From NCBI GenBank assembly GCA_022447335.1, contig JAKVCF010000089.1:1-9612 (forward strand): 9,612 nt of DNA, given 5' to 3'. Under the pieces are notes generated by a model, which saw only the letters and a program-made list of their open reading frames with translations, was not told the origin of the DNA and did not search any database. Source of the DNA: Planctomycetota bacterium (lineage in GTDB: Bacteria; Planctomycetota; UBA1135). This document shows positions 1 to 6,831 of the stretch, piece by piece. Position 1 is the first letter of the stretch; each line of letters begins with the position of its first letter. The translations under genes and the position numbers were made by a program.

Positions 1-261
1 ATGCTGCGGAATCAAGCCTGTCAGAAAAGAGGCTCGTGAGGGCGAACATACCGGCGCGGCCGCATAGAACTGCGTAAAGCGTGTCCCCCGCGCGGCCAGG
101 CCATCAAGATGCGGGGTTTGCAGATCGGCCGCCCCCCACGCCCCCACATCGCCTAGGCCCTGATCATCCGACAGAATCAGTAGCACGTTCGGCCGAGTCT
201 CTTGGGCAAAGACGGCCAAGCCAAAAGGAAGCAGGCAAAGCGTGACTAAGAGATGGCGCAA
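1..261 (-). CDS. Secreted sulfatase, N-terminal part (cut by window edge)
   Basis: This is the first 87 codons of a sulfatase (alkaline phosphatase superfamily), which hydrolyses sulfate esters in the periplasm or outside the cell; the rest lies beyond base 1. Residues 1-20 form a signal peptide (hydrophobic LLVTLCLLPFGLAVFA, then AQ). The family's first metal-binding motif is seen as NVLLILSDDQG at about 25-35, with Asp32 and Asp33 as likely Ca ligands. The active-site signature CSPSR is at 72-76. Cys72 is the residue that sulfatase maturation converts to formylglycine, so this is a Cys-type sulfatase needing FGE or anSME. The start is a TTG at 261: upstream in the same frame there is a TGA at 279-277, and no ATG or GTG lies between. 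The ribosome binding site is weak. The gene is divergent from the thioredoxin-NHL gene. Family assignment is secure; the substrate cannot be told from this part. Confidence 0.9.
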   Translation of the reverse strand, partial: MRHLLVTLCLLPFGLAVFAQETRPNVLLILSDDQGLGDVGAWGAADLQTPHLDGLAARGTRFTQFYAAAPVCSPSRASFLTGLIPQH

Positions 262-380
262 AACTCTGCCAGGATATCAGCGCGGTCACAAGCCCTGGGG
301 GCTGTCGAGGCCGCCGGCGTGGCCCTCCCATAGATAAGGGCGCAATCCGACGCTCCACGTTGTCTTACTAATACGATGGC
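262..380. promoter_or_regulatory. Divergent intergenic region, promoter for both sides expected
   Basis: This 119-base gap lies between two divergent genes and must hold their start signals. A short perfect hairpin is visible (AGCCC 291-295, loop TGG, GGGCT 299-303). A TACGAT at 372-377 resembles a -10 box for the plus strand but has no good -35 at the right distance and would leave almost no leader. No convincing Shine-Dalgarno sequence precedes the ATG at 381. No operator was recognised. Confidence 0.3.
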
Positions 381-1949
381 ATGCCCACGCGCCTTTCAAA
401 GACGATGCCGACTGCACTCCTTTTATCTCTTGCCCTAGCCTGTCTTCCAAGCCAATCGCCAGAACTGCAGGCCCCCGATCTCATTGGGGCCGAGTGGATC
501 AACACGGATCGGCCTCTGACTTCTTTTGAGAAAGACCTTAGAGGGCAGGTCGTACTACTCGACTTCTGGACATATTGCTGCATTAACTGCATCCACGTCA
601 TTCCTGACCTCGAGAAGCTTGAAGAAGAATTTAAAGACGAGCCCTTCCTGGTGATCGGGGTGCACAGCAACAAGTTTCCTCAGGAAGGCGAACGAGAGAA
701 TATTCGCCAAGCAATGCTGCGCTACAAAATCCAGCATCCGGTTGTAGTCGACTCGGACCACACGATCTGGCGCTCTTACGGCGTCCGCGCCTGGCCCACA
801 ATGACCCTAATCGGTTCGGACGGCGTCATTGCAGGACAAGCTGCAGGCGAAGGACACTACGAAACCCTACGGGTAGCTATCCGCTCCCTCCTTGACGAAG
901 GCAAGGAGAACGGCACCCTCGCCGAGGGTCCGCTGAGCCTCGAAAAGGAGGTCGCAACGAAAACGGAACTCTTCTACCCCGCCAAAGTGCTGGCTGCTGG
1001 GGAAAAACTTTACGTCGCAGACAGCGCACACGACCGCCTGCTCGAACTGAGCTCGGCCTCCGGCGAAATCCTTCGCGAGTTTCGCGCAAGCAACCCGCCT
1101 CTGCATCATCCGCACGGAATGGCTCTAGATGGCGACACTTTGTACATCGCAGACACCGATAACCACCTACTGCGCAAGCTCGACTTGGAAACCGGCACCT
1201 TCACAACTTTGGCCGGCAAGACGAACTTACAGGCCCGCCCACTGCCGGACGCCGGGCCCGGCCTCGACACGCGCCTCAACTCTCCGTGGGCACTCGATCT
1301 CGATGGCGAACAGCTACATATCGCAATGGCTGGCAGCCACCAACTCTGGACCTACAACCTAAACTCTGGCCGCATCAGCCTGCTAGCCGGCAGCGGTTAC
1401 GAAAACATCGTCGACGGGCCAGCCGCGTTCGCCCGCTTAGCGCAACCGAGTGGCTTCGCGCGAATCGGCCGCAAGCTTTACTTTGCTGACTCAGAGGTGA
1501 GTGCGGTCCGCTCGGTTGACCTTGAGAAAGATGTTGTCGAAACGCAGGTCGGCACAGGCCTATTTCGCTTCGGCGACCGCGACGGAGAGGGTGTTAATGA
1601 GGTGTTGCTGCAACACCCGCTAGCCCTTGCCGTCTGGAATGGTCAGCTGCTCATTGCAGACACCTATAACAACAAAATCAAGGCTCTCGACCCGAAGACT
1701 GCTCGGGTACGCACCATACTCGGCACTGGCGAGGAGCATATGCGCTCAGACGCGCTCACCATGTGGGAGCCCGGTGGCCTAGATGTCGAAGGTGACACGC
1801 TTTATATCGCCGATACCAACCACCATCGCATCCTCAAGGTCGACCTCATTACAAAGGAATGGAAGGTGCTAATCGGCCTAAGCGCCGAAGCCAAAGAAGT
1901 GCCCGCGAAGCCCATGAGTCGCGCCACTCGAGCTGCCGCGGACGGGTAG
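381..1949 (+). CDS. Thioredoxin-like / NHL-repeat protein (NHLRC2-like), exported
   Basis: The protein has 522 residues. Residues 1-21 look like an export signal: Arg4 and Lys7, a hydrophobic stretch ALLLSLALA, then Cys21. ALAC is an imperfect lipobox, so it may be a lipoprotein. A TlpA/thioredoxin-like domain spans about 30-175, with WTYCCINC at 63-70 (CxxC formed by Cys67 and Cys70) and a cis-Pro candidate at Pro139 in AWPT. This CCINC form is the one known from NHLRC2-type proteins. From about 195 to 500 there are six NHL repeats, each with a variant of IADTxNHxLxxxDL (at about 212, 256, 314, 368, 425 and 476), enough for one six-bladed propeller. The role is probably thiol redox chemistry or scaffolding in the envelope; substrate unknown. 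The ATG at 381 is preferred over the one at 405 because it keeps the positive n-region of the signal; TAA at 369-371 blocks extension. It ends 29 bases before the ZIP gene and may be the first gene of the metal operon. Confidence 0.88.
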   Translation: MPTRLSKTMPTALLLSLALACLPSQSPELQAPDLIGAEWINTDRPLTSFEKDLRGQVVLLDFWTYCCINCIHVIPDLEKLEEEFKDEPFLVIGVHSNKFPQEGERENIRQAMLRYKIQHPVVVDSDHTIWRSYGVRAWPTMTLIGSDGVIAGQAAGEGHYETLRVAIRSLLDEGKENGTLAEGPLSLEKEVATKTELFYPAKVLAAGEKLYVADSAHDRLLELSSASGEILREFRASNPPLHHPHGMALDGDTLYIADTDNHLLRKLDLETGTFTTLAGKTNLQARPLPDAGPGLDTRLNSPWALDLDGEQLHIAMAGSHQLWTYNLNSGRISLLAGSGYENIVDGPAAFARLAQPSGFARIGRKLYFADSEVSAVRSVDLEKDVVETQVGTGLFRFGDRDGEGVNEVLLQHPLALAVWNGQLLIADTYNNKIKALDPKTARVRTILGTGEEHMRSDALTMWEPGGLDVEGDTLYIADTNHHRILKVDLITKEWKVLIGLSAEAKEVPAKPMSRATRAAADG

Positions 1950-1978
1950 AATCTGGAAGCTTCGGCCGTCTTAAGATC

Positions 1979-2812
1979 TTGGAAGCCCTCACTTTGTTTG
2001 CGATTTCGCTGGGCGGTGGACTCATCCCACTGTTCCTGCGCTGGACAGACCGCGCCCTGCACACGGCGCTGGCGCTGGCGACGGGGATCTTTTTAGGCGC
2101 AGTGTTTCTCCACTTGCTCCCCTCAGTAGCAGAGCTTCGCTTAGACGACCTCACTGCACCGACAGCAGAAGAACATGCGGGCCATGACCATGGCGCGCAC
2201 GCCCATAACGAAGATCGCCACCAAGGGCACTCCCACGGCAACCCACTGCCCTGGATCTTTGTGCTAGTCGGAATACTCGCGGTTTACCTTATCGAATCAC
2301 TGCTGCTGCCACGCCACGACCACGCTTGCGCCTCCGAACAAAGCGGCCACCAAGGTGATTTGTCTCGCCACAGGGCGGTTGGCTATGCCGCACTAGTCGG
2401 CCTGATCATTCACGCTTTCACTGCGGGGCTTTCACTTTCGGCCGCTGGCACGGACCGCGCGATTGGCGCCGCTATCTTCTTTGCAATTTGCGCGCATAAA
2501 GCTTTCGAGGGCTTTTCCTTGGCTACGATTTTTCTGCTCGCCGAGCAGCCACTTAAGCGCATTGTGCTGATGCTAGTCGTCTTTAGCTTGGTAACACCTG
2601 CTGGCATGCTAATCGGCCACGGGCTGATGGATGTGCTCGAGGCGCGCGGTATTGGGATTGCCGCGGCGCTTGCCGCGGGCACCTTCCTCTACGTCAGTTT
2701 GTGTGAGCTGCTGCCCGAAGTTTTCCACCGCCGCGAAGCCATCGCTATGCGGAGCTTTCTTCTGATAGTTGGAATCGCGCTCATGGGGTGGTTCGGGAGG
2801 GCTGGCGTATGA
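1979..2812 (+). CDS. ZIP-family divalent metal transporter
   Basis: From the TTG at 1979 this is a 277-residue inner-membrane protein of the ZIP (ZupT/GufA-like) family, which moves Zn, Fe or similar divalent ions toward the cytoplasm. Hydrophobic segments occur near 3-20, 29-50, 91-110, 134-156, 161-188, 194-217, 224-247 and 259-272, matching the usual eight. The variable loop between segments 3 and 4 in the family appears here after segment 2 as a His-rich stretch (66-86), with more His at 113-115. The metal site is seen as HAFTAG (145-150) in TM4 and HKAFEG (173-178) in TM5, with His145, His173 and Glu177 as likely ligands. An ATG at 1859 is in frame but would add 40 basic, non-hydrophobic residues inside the preceding gene; the TTG, placed just before the first helix, is more natural, though its Shine-Dalgarno is weak. 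The stop overlaps the next start as ATGA. Direction of transport and metal are inferred from family only. Confidence 0.9.
   Translation: MEALTLFAISLGGGLIPLFLRWTDRALHTALALATGIFLGAVFLHLLPSVAELRLDDLTAPTAEEHAGHDHGAHAHNEDRHQGHSHGNPLPWIFVLVGILAVYLIESLLLPRHDHACASEQSGHQGDLSRHRAVGYAALVGLIIHAFTAGLSLSAAGTDRAIGAAIFFAICAHKAFEGFSLATIFLLAEQPLKRIVLMLVVFSLVTPAGMLIGHGLMDVLEARGIGIAAALAAGTFLYVSLCELLPEVFHRREAIAMRSFLLIVGIALMGWFGRAGV
2795..2800 (+). promoter_or_regulatory. Ribosome binding site deciding the start of the permease-SPFH fusion
   Basis: GGGAGG lies 8 bases before the ATG at 2809. This supports 2809 over the in-frame ATG at 2788, and places the start in an ATGA overlap with the ZIP stop, typical of coupled translation. 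Confidence 0.75.
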
Positions 2813-4944
2813 CCGCTTTCACTTGGCAGTGGCTCGAAGCGATTTGGGTCATCTTGGTTGAATCGCGCCCTTATCTGCTCGCTGGCTTTCTAATTGCGGG
2901 AGCGCTCAAGGTCCTGATCCCTGAGCAATGGGTCTATAAACACCTTGGCCAAGACAACACGCGTTCGGTTTTCCTGGCATCCCTTTTTGGGGTTCCGATT
3001 CCCCTTTGCTCTTGCTCTGTCATCCCGACGGCAATCTCGCTCAAGCGCAGCGGCGCAAGTAAAGGAGCGACGACCTCTTTTCTAATCTCAACGCCCGAGA
3101 CTGGTGTCGACTCCATTGGTGTCACCTACGCACTGATGGATCCGATAATGACAGTCGTGCGCCCTCTCACGGCCCTGTTCACCGCTTTCGTCTCAGGCAC
3201 GTTGGTGAACCGCATCGTCAAGCGTGGTTGGGATGACCAGCCAGAAGAGGGTCTGCAACAGCGGCTGATTGAATCGGATCACGATCACGATCACGATCAC
3301 GGCGAAGAGGGTGATGAATGCCACGGCGGGGGTCCGGCAGGCTCATCCGCCAGACAAAAGGCAAAAGAGGCGTGGCACTACGCTTTCGGCACGTTGATGG
3401 CCGACCTGACGCCATGGTTCATTCTCGGATTCATAGTCTCGGGCCTGATCACCCTCGTCGTGCCAGACGATTTTTTTGGAACCGTCCTGCCAAACGGCTG
3501 GATGTCGATGATGGCAATGCTTGTTATCGGGGTGCCGCTGTACATCTGTGCGACGGCCAGCACCCCCGTTGCCGCAGCTCTGCTGGCTAAAGGCCTCGAC
3601 CCGGGTAGCGCATTAATTCTCCTGCTCGCTGGCCCAGCAACCAACATCGCCACTATCGCGGTAGTCCGCGGATTCCTTGGTCGTCGCGTTCTCTACGCCT
3701 ATCTAGGCAGCATCGCGCTCTGCTCCCTTGCCCTCGGCTTTAGCGTCAACGCTTTGTACAGCATGCTCAACACCTCGCCTACGACAGCCGTCGGCCCGTT
3801 GAGTGCGGAGCACAGCTCGGCTTTCGCACAACTTACCGGCGCAATTCTGCTTGCACTCCTAGCTTGGCACGCACACCGCTTGGGCTTAGCCCGCAACTGG
3901 GGCGGCAAAGTTCGCCAACTTTTTCTACCCCTTGGGATCGACTTGGGCTCAAAGCCCCTCAAGGTGATGATGACGATCGGCCTGATTGCACTTTACGTAA
4001 GTACGGCTGTCTCACCAGTCAAGTCAGGGCAAACCGGATTTGTCATACAGTTTGGTAAGGTCCTCCGCATAATCGAAGAGCCTGGCGCGGTTTGGCATGC
4101 GCCAGCACCCTTTGCGCGTGTGGCCGCCGTATCGAATGAGGAACTGCGCGCCGGCCATATCCAGGGCCCAGGTGAATCACTCAGCCTGGCGGCCATCACA
4201 CGCCTTGCGCAGGAAGATGCGCGCGCTGGCCAAGAAGCTCGCATGCGCCGCGCCGACCTTGAAGCTTCGACTGAGCTACTAACTCGTGACGAATACCTGC
4301 TGCGCTGCGAGGTCTCGGTGCACTACCGGGTCACCGACGCCGAAGCGTGGCTGTTCCGAGCTGAGAGTCCTCAGGCGCTAGTGCAAGCCCTTGCCGAAAT
4401 GGCGTTGCGCGAAGCTGGGCTCGCCCGCAATGCCGACGAACTTCTAATCGGAGACCGTGATCTTGTACAAGATGAATCGCGGGCGCGCATGCAAGCTGAA
4501 TTAGACCGCCTAGCTGCCGGCATCGCAGTCGTGCAGGTCAATCTAGACGAAGTTCATGCTTCGGCCGACCCAGGCGTCCATTACGCTTTCCGTGATGTCG
4601 CTTCTGCGCTGGAAGATCAAGCGCGCTATATCAAGCAGGCCGAGGAATACCGCCTGCGCCGCGAGGCCGCGGCCCGCGCACAGGCGGTGGTACTGGAAGA
4701 AGAGGCTATTGCCGATGCCAACGCCACTCTCCAGCGCGCTCGTGGCGAAGCCGCCTCTTTCAGCGCAGTGCGCGAAGTTCTTTCTGCTGTGCCCGGTGCG
4801 CATCGCGCACGCATGCGCCTGGAATCGTTAGTTCGGATTCTCAAGGCACGCCGCATCGTCGGGGTGCTTGACCCCGCCCGCATACCCACCCCGCTGCCAA
4901 GCAGTTCTGGCGTAACTAACGCCCCACTATTCGACGAGGAATAG
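2809..4944 (+). CDS. Fusion: SO_0444-type Cu/Zn permease + HflK-like SPFH (Band 7) domain
   Basis: The protein has 711 residues. Residues 1 to about 376 are a predicted permease (COG0701 / SO_0444 family, annotated as Cu/Zn efflux). Its marks are PIPLCSCSVIP (63-73; Cys67, Cys69), STPETGVDS (94-102), a DH-repeat loop (157-164, then Cys171-His172), PLYICATASTP (243-253; Cys247) and LAGPATNIAT (273-282). Several membrane segments are clear, including about 22-39, 112-135, 201-219, 232-248, 266-286, 297-318 and 341-356. A basic stretch (357-385) then leads to a further helix (386-401), followed by an SPFH domain from 402 (GQTGFVIQFGKV) to about 590. The HflK signature is at 574-620: VVQVNLDEV, then YAFRDVASALED and YIKQAEEYRLRREA, ending in a coiled coil. 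By the positive-inside rule the SPFH part should face the periplasm, as in true HflK. Family permeases are usually near 400 residues without this tail. No frameshift was seen at the junction. Confidence 0.88.
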   Translation: MTAFTWQWLEAIWVILVESRPYLLAGFLIAGALKVLIPEQWVYKHLGQDNTRSVFLASLFGVPIPLCSCSVIPTAISLKRSGASKGATTSFLISTPETGVDSIGVTYALMDPIMTVVRPLTALFTAFVSGTLVNRIVKRGWDDQPEEGLQQRLIESDHDHDHDHGEEGDECHGGGPAGSSARQKAKEAWHYAFGTLMADLTPWFILGFIVSGLITLVVPDDFFGTVLPNGWMSMMAMLVIGVPLYICATASTPVAAALLAKGLDPGSALILLLAGPATNIATIAVVRGFLGRRVLYAYLGSIALCSLALGFSVNALYSMLNTSPTTAVGPLSAEHSSAFAQLTGAILLALLAWHAHRLGLARNWGGKVRQLFLPLGIDLGSKPLKVMMTIGLIALYVSTAVSPVKSGQTGFVIQFGKVLRIIEEPGAVWHAPAPFARVAAVSNEELRAGHIQGPGESLSLAAITRLAQEDARAGQEARMRRADLEASTELLTRDEYLLRCEVSVHYRVTDAEAWLFRAESPQALVQALAEMALREAGLARNADELLIGDRDLVQDESRARMQAELDRLAAGIAVVQVNLDEVHASADPGVHYAFRDVASALEDQARYIKQAEEYRLRREAAARAQAVVLEEEAIADANATLQRARGEAASFSAVREVLSAVPGAHRARMRLESLVRILKARRIVGVLDPARIPTPLPSSSGVTNAPLFDEE
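3277..3300 (+). repeat. Tandem GATCAC hexamer, four copies, inside the permease gene
   Basis: Four perfect copies of GATCAC encode the Asp-His repeat at residues 157-164 of the permease. The identical codons (GAT CAC each time) suggest recent growth by slippage; copy number may vary between strains. The encoded loop is a plausible metal-binding stretch. Confidence 0.9.
4936..4940 (+). promoter_or_regulatory. Ribosome binding site of the HflC-like gene, inside the fusion gene's end
   Basis: GAGGA sits 6 bases before the ATG at 4947 and lies within the last codons of the fusion gene, whose stop ends at 4944. This supports coupled translation. Confidence 0.7.
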
Positions 4945-4946
4945 GC

Positions 4947-5864
4947 ATGAAACGTCGCTGGATTCCAATCACCGCCATTGCGCTCCTCGCCATTGCGCTT
5001 TCAAGCTTCCAGGTAACCGAAGGAAGTCACGCCGTGGTCACACGCTTCGGAAAGCCTGTGGCACTAATCGAGGGGGCCGGCTTGCATTTTAAGCTGCCCA
5101 GCCCGATTGATTCGGCAGTTCCAATTGATATGCGCATGCACCTGCTCGACCCTGAACCGGGCAACTACCTAACTCGAGACAAGAAGAGCTTGTTGGTCGA
5201 CAGCTTCCTCATTTGGTCCGTAGATGACCCGTTGCAGTACTACAAAGCGGTCGGTACGCGCGGCGCAGCTGAGGCGCGCTTGAGTGAAGTGCTGCGCTCA
5301 GTTGTAGGTGATGTACTGTCGTCGTACGACTTTGAAGATATCTTGACAACTGATGACGAGCAAAGTGGGCTGGCGCGCATTGCCGTTGATTTACAAAGCG
5401 CTGCATCTGATCGTGTCGATGCCAACAAAATGGGGCTTACAATTAAAAGCTTCCAGGTGAAGCGCCTAAACTTCCCCGATCAAAATAAGCGTGCGGTGTT
5501 CTCGCGCATGGAGACCGAGCGCCAAGCGATTTCGAGCGGCATCCGAGCAGACGGCAAAGAGCAGTACGACAAAATCAAGGCTCAAACTGACCGTGAAGAG
5601 GCTGAACTGCTCGCCGAAGCGCGTCGTAAGGCTGCAGAAATCCGTGGCACCGCCGAGGCGGAGGCCGCCCGCCTCTACGCCGAGGCCTACAACGCCGATC
5701 CCGAGCTCTACAACTTTGTCCGCTCATTAGATGCCGCCGAAGCCGCATTCTCTGGAAAGGACAACCTGATCATCTTGCATGCCGACCACCCGCTGTTAAA
5801 GGTGCTCGGCTCAATGCCCTCATCGCCGCCCACAGCCAACGACTCCGTCGGGGGCGGCAACTAG
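4947..5864 (+). CDS. hflC: HflC-like SPFH protein
   Basis: The protein has 305 residues, a little shorter than E. coli HflC (334). An N-terminal membrane anchor (5-21) is followed by the SPFH domain (22 to about 185), starting with QVTEGSHAVVTRFGKP and containing YLTRDKKSLLVDSF (74-87). The HflC hallmark is the long helical part: Arg/Glu-rich SRMETERQAI (186-195), RADGKEQYDKIKAQTDREEA (200-219), then EAEAARLYAEAYNADPELYNFVRSL (237-261) and a final HPLLKVLG segment (281-288). HflC pairs with HflK in the inner membrane, with the SPFH part in the periplasm, and the known complex controls FtsH. Here it lies 2 bases after a permease-HflK fusion and 4 bases before a second HflK-like gene, with no ftsH or hflX nearby. 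It is therefore likely a paralogue working with the metal permease rather than the housekeeping hflC; that role is inference. Confidence 0.88.
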   Translation: MKRRWIPITAIALLAIALSSFQVTEGSHAVVTRFGKPVALIEGAGLHFKLPSPIDSAVPIDMRMHLLDPEPGNYLTRDKKSLLVDSFLIWSVDDPLQYYKAVGTRGAAEARLSEVLRSVVGDVLSSYDFEDILTTDDEQSGLARIAVDLQSAASDRVDANKMGLTIKSFQVKRLNFPDQNKRAVFSRMETERQAISSGIRADGKEQYDKIKAQTDREEAELLAEARRKAAEIRGTAEAEAARLYAEAYNADPELYNFVRSLDAAEAAFSGKDNLIILHADHPLLKVLGSMPSSPPTANDSVGGGN

Positions 5865-5868
5865 GCTC

Positions 5869-6789
5869 ATGAGCTGGATCCGTCGTGCAATCATCTTGGG
5901 GGCTGGGCTTGCTTTGCTGAGCTCGTCCGTCTGGACAATCCAGCAAGACGAAAGCGGCCTCGTGCATCGATTCGGCAGGGTCGTACGCACAGTTGGCCCC
6001 GGCTTCCACCTAACGCTGCCGTGGCCAGCTGAGCATATTGAAAAACTGAAAACTGCGGTGTCACGTTCGATGCCGGTGGGCTTCACTTACCTTGAACAGC
6101 TCGGCGCCGAGAATGCAGACCCCTCGCGACGTGAATGGCTAACCGGTGACACCAACATCGTAAAGATGGAGGTGACATTGAACTACACCATTACTGACCC
6201 CCTGCAGCACCTCTATGGGATGTCTGACCTATCGAGCGGTTTATCGCGTGACCTTGTGCTACGGCGTCTCGCTGAAGCGGCGATGACAGAGAGCATCGCC
6301 TCGATGGGGATCGATGAGGCCCTCTCAACCGGAAAGACACAACTACGCAAAGACGTCCTAGGCCGGGTACAGCGCCAAGCCGAGAGCTTCCAGCTCGGCA
6401 TCACGTTGAACTCTTTCAATCTGACCGAAGTCGCCCCGCCCCCAGAAGCGCAGAACTCCTTCAACGAGGTTACTAGCGCGCAGTCCTACCGCGATCAGCA
6501 GCTTTCCGAAGCAGCGGGCGCCCGCGCAACCCCGTTGCCATTTGCGCGCGCTGAAGCCGACCGCATCGTGCAACAGGCGCAAACCGCCGCGACTGAAACT
6601 ACGGCGAAGGCTCAGGGCTGGAGCAAAGCCTTTGGTGAGCTGGCGACCAGCTTGCAGCGCCACCGCGAAATAGGTATGCAGCGCATATGGCTGCAATCGG
6701 TAGAACAAATTCTTTCCCGCGCCGAGCTAACGATCTTGCCACGTTTACCGGAAGGGAAAACCGCCCCGCTGTACCTCCCCAATAAATAG
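5869..6789 (+). CDS. hflK: HflK-like SPFH protein
   Basis: The protein has 306 residues, shorter than E. coli HflK (419): it lacks the long Gly/Gln-rich cytoplasmic N-terminus and begins almost directly with its membrane anchor (5-24). The SPFH domain starts at QQDESGLVHRFGRV (25-38) and carries the HflK motif REWLTGDTNIVKMEVTLNY (88-106), then NLTEVAPPPEAQNSFNEV (184-201), as in HflK. The C-terminal helix (205-250) is Ala/Gln/Glu-rich and ends with IWLQSVEQIL (273-282). It would form alternating rings with HflC. Gene order is fusion-HflK, HflC, HflK, so the usual hflK-hflC order is reversed for this copy. A G-rich stretch (GGGGGCGG) about 12 bases before the ATG may serve as ribosome binding site. 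It is the last gene of the run, followed by a hairpin at 6800. The symbol denotes subfamily resemblance; orthology to housekeeping hflK is unlikely. Confidence 0.85.
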   Translation: MSWIRRAIILGAGLALLSSSVWTIQQDESGLVHRFGRVVRTVGPGFHLTLPWPAEHIEKLKTAVSRSMPVGFTYLEQLGAENADPSRREWLTGDTNIVKMEVTLNYTITDPLQHLYGMSDLSSGLSRDLVLRRLAEAAMTESIASMGIDEALSTGKTQLRKDVLGRVQRQAESFQLGITLNSFNLTEVAPPPEAQNSFNEVTSAQSYRDQQLSEAAGARATPLPFARAEADRIVQQAQTAATETTAKAQGWSKAFGELATSLQRHREIGMQRIWLQSVEQILSRAELTILPRLPEGKTAPLYLPNK

Positions 6790-6799
6790 AGCGTGGGCC

Positions 6800-6815
6800 A
6801 AGAGCTCCGGCTCTT
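6800..6815. terminator. Perfect hairpin in the convergent gap, possible terminator
   Basis: AAGAGC, loop TCCG, GCTCTT gives a 6-bp perfect stem with a four-base loop in the only gap between convergent genes. It is followed by CAAAAAG on the plus strand, so no U-tract follows it in either transcript (the run of T lies before the hairpin on the minus strand). Position argues for a terminator, sequence only weakly. Confidence 0.4.
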
Positions 6816-6831
6816 CAAAAAGCGTTAACCC

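Noticed and set aside
1849..2241. 130-residue open frame on the minus strand
   Set aside because: It lies opposite the thioredoxin-NHL end and the ZIP gene, has low-complexity Arg/Ser/Trp-rich composition and no recognisable motif; a shadow of the coding strand.
2788..2808. Longer start for the permease-SPFH fusion at 2788
   Set aside because: It adds seven non-hydrophobic residues; the ATG at 2809 has GGGAGG 8 bases upstream and the ATGA overlap.
6358..6708. 116-residue open frame on the minus strand
   Set aside because: It is opposite the HflK-like gene, has no ribosome site or known motif, and its composition is that of an antisense frame.
6790..6831. A standard rho-independent terminator between the convergent genes
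   Set aside because: The hairpin is real but no T-run follows it in either direction, so only a weak terminator call was kept.
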